Source: Nymphaea colorata (Eukaryota; Streptophyta; Magnoliopsida; Nymphaeales; Nymphaeaceae). From it: a stretch of DNA of 64,000 bases. Location: positions 21,326,370 through 21,390,369 of the forward strand of contig NC_045140.1 in NCBI RefSeq assembly GCF_008831285.2, given 5' to 3'. The notes beneath the pieces were generated by a model. That model ran no database searches, was not told the origin of the DNA, and saw nothing but the letters and a program-made list of their open reading frames with translations. Below are positions 34,374-43,169 of the stretch, piece by piece (the first letter of the stretch is position 1; the number at the start of each line of letters is the position of its first letter). Made by a program: the position numbers and the translations under genes.

Positions 34374-35857
34374 TGGGTGTGGAACTGGAGTTGGACTCTG
34401 CATTCTTGCAGGGGGAAGAGCACAGGCCGAACCGGCGGGCGAACGGCGTGCACCAGGCGGCCGATGACATCCCCGTCATAGACCTCTCCCCCCATCACCC
34501 TTTCCACGACTCGTTGGTGGAGAGGGTGGGCAGGGCCTGCGAGGAGTGGGGATTCTTCCAGGTCGTCAACCACGGCGTCCCCCTGGAGGTCCGGCAGAAG
34601 GCAGAGGCCTCCTCCGCAGGGTTCTTCCGGCTCCCGCCCGAGGAGAAGCAGCTGGTGCGAAGGGACGAAGCGAACCCGCTGGGCTACTACGAGGCCGAGC
34701 ACACCAAGAACGTCAGGGATTGGAAGGAGGTGTTCGACTTCGTCGTCCGCGAACCCGCCCTCCTCCCTTCCTCCCACCTCGACAGCGACCATGGCTTGCA
34801 GTCCCTCAGCACCCAATGGCCCCGACAGCCACCTGGGTTCAGGTGAGGCAATTTTGATCACAGTACTCAGACTGCAGCAAGAGAAAACGAAGGAATGAAA
34901 CTGGCAATAATTTGAAATCCTCTGATCAAAAAGGTTTATTTTGGTTTGTTTTGTTTTCTTTCCCCACATGCAACTAGATGGGCCAAATCCTCACCGCAAT
35001 TCTATTCACTCGTTGTTAGCTTGACATTTTCGTTTTCCTATTGCACAAGCCATCACCGGTTCTAATTTAAGCAGCAGAACTCTAACCACTCTTAAGTAGC
35101 GAGGTGATATATTTTCTGCTAAAACCAAATTTTGCCTTTAATCCTTTTCCCTTTGCTCCCCACAACCAGGGAAGCCTGCGAGGAGTATGGCCAAGAAATG
35201 GAAAAGTTGGCATTCAAGCTTCTGGAGTTAATGTCGCTGAGTTTGGGCTTACCTGCAACCCGCTTAAACAGCTACTTCCAAGAACAGACCTCTTTCATCC
35301 GATTCAATCACCCTCCCTGCCCAACTCCCGACCTTGCTCTCGGCGTCGGCCGCCACAAGGACTCCGGCGCCCTTACCATCCTAGCTCAAGACGATGTTGG
35401 GGGTCTCCAAGTTAAAAGAAAGACAGATGGGGAGTGGGTCGGTGTGAAGCCTGTGCCGGATTCTTATATCATTAATGTTGGGGATATAGTTCAGGTAACA
35501 GAAAACGCAGTTCTTAACCTCCTGGTGCATCAAACCACTTTAGATTAATAGAGTTATAATGATTCATCCGAGCTATGTATCATGTGTTGCTTTTCTCAGG
35601 TGTGGAGCAATGACAAATATGAGAGCGTGGAGCACAGGGTCGTGGTGAACTCAGAGAGGGAGAGGTTTTCTATCCCTTTCTTTTTCCACCCTGCCCACTA
35701 TGTGATAGTGAAGCCATTGGAGGAGATGGTGAATCAGCAGAACCCTCCTAAATACAAGGAGTACAACTGGGGCAAGTTTTTCAAGACCAGGCTGCTGAGC
35801 AATTTCAAGAAATTGGATGTTGAAAACATCCAAGTATATCACTTTAAGCTAGGTTAA
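34373..35857 (+). CDS. 2OG-Fe(II) dioxygenase, tandem copy 1 (Tyr-deleted)
   Basis: Soluble 2-oxoglutarate/Fe(II)-dependent oxygenase of the plant DOXC type, predicted to hydroxylate or demethylate a small metabolite; the substrate is unknown. Exons 34373-34842, 35170-35494, 35600-35857 give 350 residues. The N-terminal DIOX_N domain has IPVIDLS and WGFFQVVNHGVP. The catalytic core has iron ligands His219, Asp221 (GVGRHKDSGALT) and His277 (VEHRVV), and the 2OG-binding pair Arg287/Ser289 (RERFS). A 3-bp loss relative to copy 2 turns FNHYPPCP into FNHPPCP. By alignment the missing Tyr corresponds to Tyr217 of anthocyanidin synthase, reported to contact 2OG. Exon 1 is notably GC-rich. It most resembles At3g19000/At3g19010-type oxygenases as I recall them. 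Activity may be reduced; otherwise the frame and splice sites are intact. Confidence 0.9.
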
Positions 35858-37576
35858 AGAACATACTGTTGTGTGATGGATTTATGGAGTGATAGGACAG
35901 CTTGAACCATACTAGTTTGATCTGAATAAGTTGCGTTAATCTGTGAAATAATATAGCTAAGATCTGCTCCTAATATTGAAGGTCTCGTGGACTTTTTCCC
36001 TTCATTTTTTGGATCATTTGTGGAAACTTGTTTCTTCATGATAATATCTTATATTTTGAATATTACACTTGGTTGATGTTTTTGTATGGTTTAAGTTAGT
36101 AAATAAAGCATGTTTTTCATGTGCCTATATCTTTTAAATACATGAAGTCATCTCCATTCATGTTCGTTATTCAGATCAGTTTGAGGTGTTTAAAGTAAGG
36201 AAAATAGTTCGTTTTATGCTTTGCTCGTGAACTGTTCAATTGATTTAATAATTCATGCTTAAGCTCGACGTAAGCTTAGAAAGGTATCTGTTTGTTTGTA
36301 GGGTCTTGAGTTCGTATCGTAAATAATTTGGCCTATGGGTTACTTTGCATTATTCCGCTCAAGTTCATGGGCAACGCTTTTCTTATTTTCTACATGTAAA
36401 TTGTAAATCGAAGAAGACAAACCGCACCCATGTGCAATAGATTTTGCTGTTTGCCCGGCGGCTTTAAACTCCGAGGTTAGTGCCCTCACTTTATCACTTA
36501 GAGTGGAGCCAGAGGGGCCTTGGCTTCCTCTCAAAAAATAAAAAATAAAAATAAAATTTACATGTTAATTTTAAAAGATTTCATTTAATTTAATCTATAT
36601 AAACTTTTTGAAAAATTATATTTTAATTCTTGTTAAAATTTTGAAACTATAATTCAAGTTATTTCATGAAAAAATATTGACTCTACCCCTACCCTCACTC
36701 TCAAGGACCATACTACATTGGATTTTAATTGCCATGGGCTGTATTCCAATTAGCAGACCCACTACGCCACGCCCCTTGGGGCAAGTTTGTAAACAAATAA
36801 AATTTGACTTGAAATTTGAAAAAGTAAATTTTGTCTGGTATACAATAAAAGCAATAATGCTAAGGAATCGAATATTTAAATTTCATTTTAGGACTGGTTT
36901 TTTCAACTTTTTTTTATCTTACACATTCTCATATGCTGGTTGATGTCTATAGTTGCCGGATAGTTAAAAATTAAAATTTATGTCACTAAAAATACCATAG
37001 ACTGTTGCCAAAAGTATCATGAATCATTGTTGCACTACAAATTCAGATGTTCCTAGACCGGCTGCTTTCTAGTAATAGATTTTTAATTTTAACCATTCAA
37101 CACCATTAGTCGTCAAGTAACTTTGTGTGTGTGTGTATAGCTCATTTGGTTAACAAGGTGACTGAAGTCAGCAAAAGATTTTGACTGATTAGACCAACCA
37201 AGCTAGCTCAATATATAGCTCATCAGCCTACTCATGCAAACTCGCCTACTTCAAGCATGACATGCTTCATTTAATTTTCAGACCTAGGTGGGGATATGAA
37301 TACATTGGATAGTAAGATAATTGATCTGAATTTAAAATGTCATTCTAGATTTGAATCCTTATAAGGTAAAGTTGTTACAATCTGACCCACTTATGGGCTC
37401 GGGTTTTTGGTTTGGCGGATCTCAACCTACTCCCTAGCATTTCAATTTGAACCCCAAAAAAACTAAGAACCAGAACAACCATTTATTTAATAACCCCCTT
37501 TATAAGTCTTTAAAAATCCCTCACAATTTTCAATACCGGACTAAATTTTTTGGGTGTCAGAAAAATGTAAAGATAA

Positions 37577-37978
37577 TCTCGATCTTGTTAAGGCAGATTG
37601 ATTATAGTGTGTCCGGATCAATGCATCAACATTTGATTTTATTTGGTGCCTATCAAACCTTTGAAGATCGAGCCAAATACATCTTCCAATCCCAACAAAG
37701 AGGACACATGATAGCTATGCATGCGGAAAATTGATATCGGGCTCAACCAAAAATATCAAAACCAGATCCGGTCGATTTCCAACACTATCAACAAAGTGGA
37801 GATATTCCGTCCAGGAAGCTCACATACAAGAATGGTATCCGATGACGATTACACAACATTTGGTACGTTGCTGCATCCGAAGACGAAAATTCGTTGTAAT
37901 CTTAAGGTCCATATCCAAAACACGATGCTTGAATTGCCCATGCAGCCGGATCTCGATTCCTTTTCAGATCCATATTAG
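37577..37978 (+). pseudogene. Unknown conserved frame, frameshifted copy
   Basis: The unit-1 counterpart of the 130-codon frame at 42088-42480. The position of the ATG is TTG here, and an extra A (GGAAAATTGATATC versus GAAATTGAGATC) splits the frame in two. Both halves still read like the intact version. I do not recognise the product. Confidence 0.5.
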
Positions 37979-38089
37979 ATATATTATCCAAGACGATCGA
38001 CTTTCTTCGTTGCCGACATGCCAGATAAACCGTATTCAATTTTTGTTAATCATTTTTCATACACATATACTACCTAGCATTATACTAAT

Positions 38090-38500
38090 AAAAAGCCAAA
38101 ATAATGCTTATGAGCAAAGAAATGATTGATGAGGAATTGACTATTAATGATAACAAAGATCCAAAGAACAAAAGAATGATATGCAAAAGAGGAAAGAGTC
38201 AAATTCAAATCCAAATAAATAGGTAAAAATTGTTTTGCAATTATTGTCATAAGAAGGAGCATGAAATTTCCAATCCAAAAGGAAGAAATGAAAGGTAAAG
38301 CAGATGTTAGTATTTTAAAACATGATAGTGACATTGATGTCTTTGTTGGGGAGGTAAATGAGTAAGATCTCAAGATAAAATGGTTCTTTTCTTTGGTTGC
38401 TCTTTCCACATGGGGACTAAGAGAATGGTTTTTTGCCTACGAACTTGTTAAATGTGGTTATATCTTGATGGACAATAATGCCTCTTGCAAATTATTGTCA
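38090..38500 (+). mobile_element. Decayed copia gag/protease-region remnant
   Basis: Between the two duplication units lies a broken retroelement fragment. One frame gives CNYCHKKEHEISN (from 38236), a degenerate CX2CX4H zinc knuckle. A later frame gives LREWFFAYELVKCGYILMDN (from 38416) followed by NASCK. This is the stretch that in Tnt1-type copia polyproteins follows the protease active site. Stops and frame changes occur between these pieces, and no LTRs were found. It is unrelated in sequence to the young copia element at 12.8 kb. Confidence 0.6.
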
Positions 38501-38633
38501 AACTAAAATATGGGATACTGTTATTAACATATTGATAATTGTGACGTACGTCTGTAATTAAAGAAAAAAATTTATTTCCTTGAACATCCTTGATGAAAAT
38601 GGTTGCACATATTCAATGGCGGCTGCCTTCAAC

Positions 38634-38640
38634 TATAAAT
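38634..38640 (+). promoter_or_regulatory. TATA box of dioxygenase copy 2
   Basis: TATAAAT in the same context as in unit 1, about 270 bp upstream of the ATG at 38908. Upstream of about 38,617 the sequence is unrelated to that of copy 1. Confidence 0.6.
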
Positions 38641-38859
38641 GCAAATTGTGAAACTTCAGTAAACTTTGTTAGCTAGTAATGCGAGCCAAGTAGAAACAGC
38701 AACGAAAAAATGAGTCATAATTTTTATTGAAAATCACAGATGTTTATCCGTGGGCCGTGATGTGTGGGCGAGATGCGGGCAGGTAAATGCTCTCATGTTT
38801 AGATTTCTGTTTACTACAGACATCGGGCAAACTTGCCAAATTTTTGTCCGATCGTACGC

Positions 38860-38861
<2 letters not shown>

Positions 38862-38907
<46 letters not shown>
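38862..38907 (+). repeat. (GA)23 tract abutting the start codon
   Basis: An uninterrupted GA run of about 46 bp, nearly twice the length of that in copy 1, ending at the ATG. Confidence 0.96.
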
Positions 38908-38911
<4 letters not shown>

Positions 38912-40362
38912 GTGAGGGACTGGAGTTGGACTCTGCATTCTTGCAGGGGGAAGAGCACAGGCCGATCCGGCGGGCCAACGGCGTGCAGCAGTCGGCCGAT
39001 GACATCCCCGTCATAGACCTCTCCCCCCATCACCCCTTCCACGACTCGTTGGTGGAGAGGGTGGGCAGGGCCTGCGAGGAGTGGGGATTCTTCCAGGTGC
39101 TCAACCACGGCGTCCCCTTGGAGGTCCGGCAGAAGGCAGAGGCCGCCTCCGCAGGGTTCTTCCGGCTCCCGCCCGAGGAGAAGCAGCTGGTGCGAAGGGA
39201 CGAGGCGAACCCGCTGGGCTACTACGAGGCCGAGCACACCAAGAACGTCAGGGATTGGAAGGAGGTGTTCGACTTCGTCGTCCGCGAACCCACCCTCCTC
39301 CCTTCCTCCCACCTCGACGGCGACCATGGCTTGCAGTCCCTCAGCAGCCAATGGCCCCGACAGCCACCTGGATTCAGGTGAGGCAATTTTGATCACAGTA
39401 CTCAGCCTGCAGCAAGAGAAAACAAAGGAATGAAAACTGGCAATAATTTGAAATCCTCTGGTCAAAAAGGTTGATTTTGGTTTGTTTTGTTTTCTCTCCC
39501 CACATGCAACTAGATGTGCCAAATCCTCACCGCAATTCTATTCACTCGTTGTTAGCTTGACATTTTCGTTTTCCTATTGCACAAGCCGTCACTGGTTCTA
39601 ATTTAAGCAGCAGAACTCTCACCCATCTTGAGTAGCGAGGTGATGTATTATCTGCTAAAACCATATTTTGCCTTTAATCCTTTTCCCTTTCCTCCCCACA
39701 ACCAGGGAAGCCTGCGAGGAGTATGGCCAAGAAATGGAAAAGTTGGCATTCAAGCTTCTGGAGTTAATGTCGCTGAGCTTGGGCTTACCTGCAACCCGCT
39801 TAAACAGCTACTTCCAAGAACAGACCTCTTTCATCCGATTCAATCACTATCCTCCCTGCCCAACTCCCGACCATGCTCTCGGCGTCGGCCGCCACAAGGA
39901 CTCCGGCGCCCTTACCATCCTAGCTCAAGACGATGTTGGGGGTCTCCAAGTTAAAAGAAAGACAGATGGGGAGTGGGTCGGTGTGAAGCCTGTGCCGGAT
40001 TCTTACATCATTAATGTTGGGGATATAGTTCAGGTAACAGAAAACGCAGTTCTTAACCTCCTGATGCATCAAACCACTTTAGATTCATGTGTTGCTTTTC
40101 TCAGGTGTGGAGCAATGACAAATATGAGAGCGTGGAGCACAGGGTCGTGGTGAACTCAGAGAGGGAGAGGTTTTCTATCCCTTTCTTTTTCAACCCTGCC
40201 CACTATGTGACAGTGAAGCCATTGGAGGAGATGGTGAATAAGCAGAACCCTCCTAAATACAAAGAGTACAACTGGGGCAAGTTTTTCAAGACCAGGAAGC
40301 TGAGCGATTTCAAGAAATTGGATGTTGAAAACATTCAAGTATATCACTTTAAGCTAGGTTAA
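38908..40362 (+). CDS. 2OG-Fe(II) dioxygenase, tandem copy 2 (intact)
   Basis: Paralogue of the gene at 34373, with the same predicted oxygenase chemistry and unknown substrate. Exons 38908-39377, 39706-40033, 40105-40362 give 351 residues, one more than copy 1. It retains the whole FNHYPPCP motif (Tyr205), iron ligands His220, Asp222, His278, and the 2OG-binding Arg288/Ser290. Differences from copy 1 are few and mostly conservative (for example QVLNHG for QVVNHG, FFNPAHYV for FFHPAHYV). The spacing Tyr205 to His220 is 15, identical to Tyr217-His232 of anthocyanidin synthase. The ATG directly follows the GA tract; an in-frame extension upstream would need a TTG start, so I reject it. This is the copy more likely to keep the ancestral activity. 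Confidence 0.93.
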
Positions 40363-41201
40363 AGAACATACTGTTGTGTGATGGATTTGTGGAGTGGTAG
40401 AACAACTTGGACCATACCAGTTTGACCTGAATAAGTTGCGTTAGTCTGTGAAAAAATATAGCTAAGATCTGCTCCTAATATTGAAGGTCTCCTGGACTTT
40501 TTCCCTTGCTTTTTTGGATCATTTGTGGAATCTTGTTTCTTCATTATAATATCTTATGTTTTGAATATTACACTTGGTTGATGTTTTTGTATGGTTTAAG
40601 TTAGTAAATAAAGCATGTTTTTCATGTGCCTATATCTTTTAAATACATGAAGTCATCTCCATTCATGTTCGTTATTCAGATCAGTTTGAGGTGTTTAAAG
40701 TAAGGAAAATAGTTCGTTTTATGCTTTTCTCGTGAACTGTTCAATTGATTTAATAATTCATGCTTAAGCTCGACGTAAGCTTAGAAAGGTATCTGTTTGT
40801 TTGTAGGGTCTTGAGTTCGTATCGTAAATAATTTGGCCTATGGGTTACTTTGCATTATTCCACTCAAGTTCATGGGCAATGCTTTTCTTATTTTCTACTT
40901 GTAAATATTAAGAAGCCAAACCACACCCAGGTGCAATAGATTTTGTTGTTTGCCGGCCGCTTAAAACTTCGTGGTTAATACCCTCATTTATCACTTAGGA
41001 TGGAGCCAGAGGGGCCTTGGCTTCCTCTCAAAAAAAGAAATATTAAAATTTACATGTAAATTTTAAAAGATTTCAATTATTCTATATAAACTTTTTAAAA
41101 ATTTATATTTTCATTCATGTTAAAATTTTGAAACTATAATTCTATGAAAAGTTATTAACTCTACCCTACCCTCACTTTCAAAGACTACTTTGGCTTTTAA
41201 T

Positions 41202-41463
41202 TAGGCTTGGGCCGCAGACCGGGTATGCGGTTTGAGCCAAGAAAACCGGGCTCGTGCTCGGGCCTGATCCGGCAATAATAAAAAATATTTTTTTATTATT
41301 TTAAAAATTTAATAATGTGTATTTTATTATTAAAAATATGTTTTATATTTTTAAAAATATTTTATAATTTTAAAACTATTTTTCTTTGAACGGTTCGAAC
41401 ACAGGCTTCAGGCTTGACGGACCGACCCGAACCGGGTTTTACCGGGCCGGTCGCCCACCCCTA
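41202..41463. mobile_element. hAT-like MITE present only in unit 2
   Basis: A 262-bp insertion flanked by CTTTTAAT on both sides (41194-41201 and 41464-41471). Termini TAGGCTTGGGC and, on the other strand, TAGGGGTGGGC form an imperfect inverted repeat. Inside are GACCGGG/CCGGGCC-rich ends and an A/T-rich centre. The equivalent place in unit 1 (near 36,720) reads GATTTTAATTGCC with no insert, so the empty site is preserved. The 8-bp duplication and TAGGGGTGGGC-like end fit the hAT superfamily. Confidence 0.87.
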
Positions 41464-41706
41464 CTTTTAATTGCCTTCATGTAATCCAATTAGCAGACCC
41501 ACTATGCCAAAAGCAATAATGCTAAGAAATCAAATATTTAAATTTATTTTAGGACTGGTTTTTTCAACTTTTTTTTATCTTACACACTCTCATATGCTGG
41601 CTGATGTTAGTAGTTGCCGGATAGTTAAAAATTAAACTTTCACAAACTGCTGCCAAAAGTATCATGAATCATTGTTGCACTACAAATTCTGATGTTCCTA
41701 GACCGA

Positions 41707-41814
41707 CTGCTTTTTAGTAATAGATTCTTTAATTTTTAACCATTCAACACCATTTGTCGTCTGCTTTTTAGTATTAGATTTTTTAATTTTTAACCATTCA
41801 ACACCATTTGTCGT
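41707..41814. repeat. 54-bp tandem duplication in unit 2
   Basis: Two adjacent copies of a unit starting CTGCTTTTTAGTA and ending CCATTTGTCGT. Unit 1 has only one copy, so this arose after the segmental duplication. Confidence 0.9.
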
Positions 41815-42087
41815 CCAGTAACTTTGTGTGTGTAGCTCATTTGGTTTACAAGCTGACTGAAGTCAGCAAAAGATTTCGACTCATTAGACCAACGAAGCTC
41901 GCTCAATATATAGCTCATCAGCCTGCTGATGCAAACTTGCCTAATTCAAGCCATGATATGCTTGATTTAATTTTCAGACCCAGGTGGGGATGTGAATACA
42001 TTGGATAGCCAGACAATTGATCTGAATTTAAAATGTCATTCTAGATTTGGATCCTTATAAGGTAAAGTAGTAAAGATAATCTGGATC

Positions 42088-42480
42088 ATGTTAAGGCAGA
42101 TTGATTATAGTGTGTACGGATCAATGCATCGTCATTTGGTTTTACTTGGTGCCGATCAAACCTATGAAGATCGAACCAAAAACATCTTCCAAGCCCAACA
42201 AAGAGGACACATGATAGCTATGCATGCTGAAATTGAGATCAGGCTCATCCAAAAATATCAAAACCAGATCGTATCCATTTCCAACACTATCAACAAAGTG
42301 GAGGTATTCCGTCCAGTAAGCTCACGTACAAGAATGGGATCCGACGACAATTACACAACATTTGGTACGTTGCTGCATCCGGGGACAAAAATTCGTTGTA
42401 ATGTTAAGATCCATAACCAAAACACGATGCTTGAATTGGCCATCCAGCCGGATTTCGATTCCTTTTCAAATCCATATTAG
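42088..42480 (+). other. Unrecognised 130-codon frame conserved in both units
   Basis: ATG-initiated frame (MLRQIDYSVYGSMHRH at the start; DFDSFSNPY at the end) near the right edge of unit 2. The corresponding stretch in unit 1 is frameshifted. I do not recognise a domain, signal peptide or membrane segment. It could be a fragment of an old mobile element or an exon remnant. Survival as an open frame in only one unit argues against strong constraint. Confidence 0.35.
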
Positions 42481-42533
42481 ATTATATAATATCCAAGCCG
42501 ATCGACTTCTTCATTGCCGACAAGCCAGATAAA

Positions 42534-43169
42534 TTCAAAATTAAACGCCTGAATTATGGACTGAATATTTGTAAAATAAAAGCATTCTGTTAACTTGAGA
42601 AACAAAAAAGTGTCAGCTAAAAAAGTGAAAATAGTTGAGCGAACAAAAGAAATATCGCATATATAAACATATAAACTTATGTGTTTGTGCGCATTATATT
42701 TATATTTCAATATGTACGATATAGAACTTTGGAATACAGCTACGTGAAAATGTGTTTGTTTATTGAAACAATTACAAAAGCGTGGTGACTTTTTTAATTA
42801 AGAAGAAAGCATGGACGGAAATAAAAAATTTTCCACGAGACACTGCGGAGATAGATAAAGCCTTCGGAGCCTTGGCGGGTAACGGCCTTTTCTCTCAATC
42901 GATAAGAACTGACAAATTACCTCTCTCTTCTCCCTCTGCTCTTCCTTGGTATCGCGCTTGTTTTTGTCGGGAATATCTTCTCAATTACTTGCTATTTCCT
43001 GGGTAAATTTTGTGAAACTTTTTGCTGCAACTACTTTTTCTCGCTTTGTATATCCACCGGCTGTTTAAATTCGCGCCATGCTCGCAGAAGATTTCTCCCA
43101 GTTGAATCGTCTTTCTCATACTTGTTTGGATTCTTTCTCTTTTCTGATGTAGACAGGAGGGGGAGAATC
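42534..43169 (+). promoter_or_regulatory. Promoter and 5' leader of ATG101
   Basis: No coding sequence of its own. A pyrimidine-rich leader (about 42,860-43,000) ends at a possible donor CTGGGTAAAT (GT at 43003). A possible acceptor TGATGTAG at 43152 lies just before the ATG at 43170, suggesting a 5' UTR intron of about 150 bp. The exact transcription start cannot be seen. Confidence 0.4.

Larger units (their letters stand above)
34047..38029 (+). repeat. Tandem segmental duplication, unit 1
   Basis: This unit matches unit 2 (38617-42533) from GGCTGCCTTCAACTATAAAT on the left to CCAGATAAA on the right. It carries a full 2OG dioxygenase gene plus about 2.1 kb downstream. Differences from unit 2 include a stretch of about 200 bp (37,373-37,573) and one of about 70 bp (36,780-36,850) present only here, and the absence of the hAT-like element found in unit 2. 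Confidence 0.93.
38617..42533 (+). repeat. Tandem segmental duplication, unit 2
   Basis: Direct-orientation partner of 34047-38029, separated from it by about 590 bp that is not duplicated. Exons, introns and downstream non-coding DNA all match closely, so the duplication is fairly recent. Unit-2-specific changes are a 34-bp shorter second intron, a hAT-like insertion, and a 54-bp tandem duplication. Confidence 0.93.

Noticed and set aside
34223-34969. Long minus-strand frames opposite dioxygenase exon 1 (also 38734-39522)
   Set aside because: They mirror the GC-rich sense exon and the CT side of the GA microsatellite (long Ser-Leu repeats); no homology and no splice logic.
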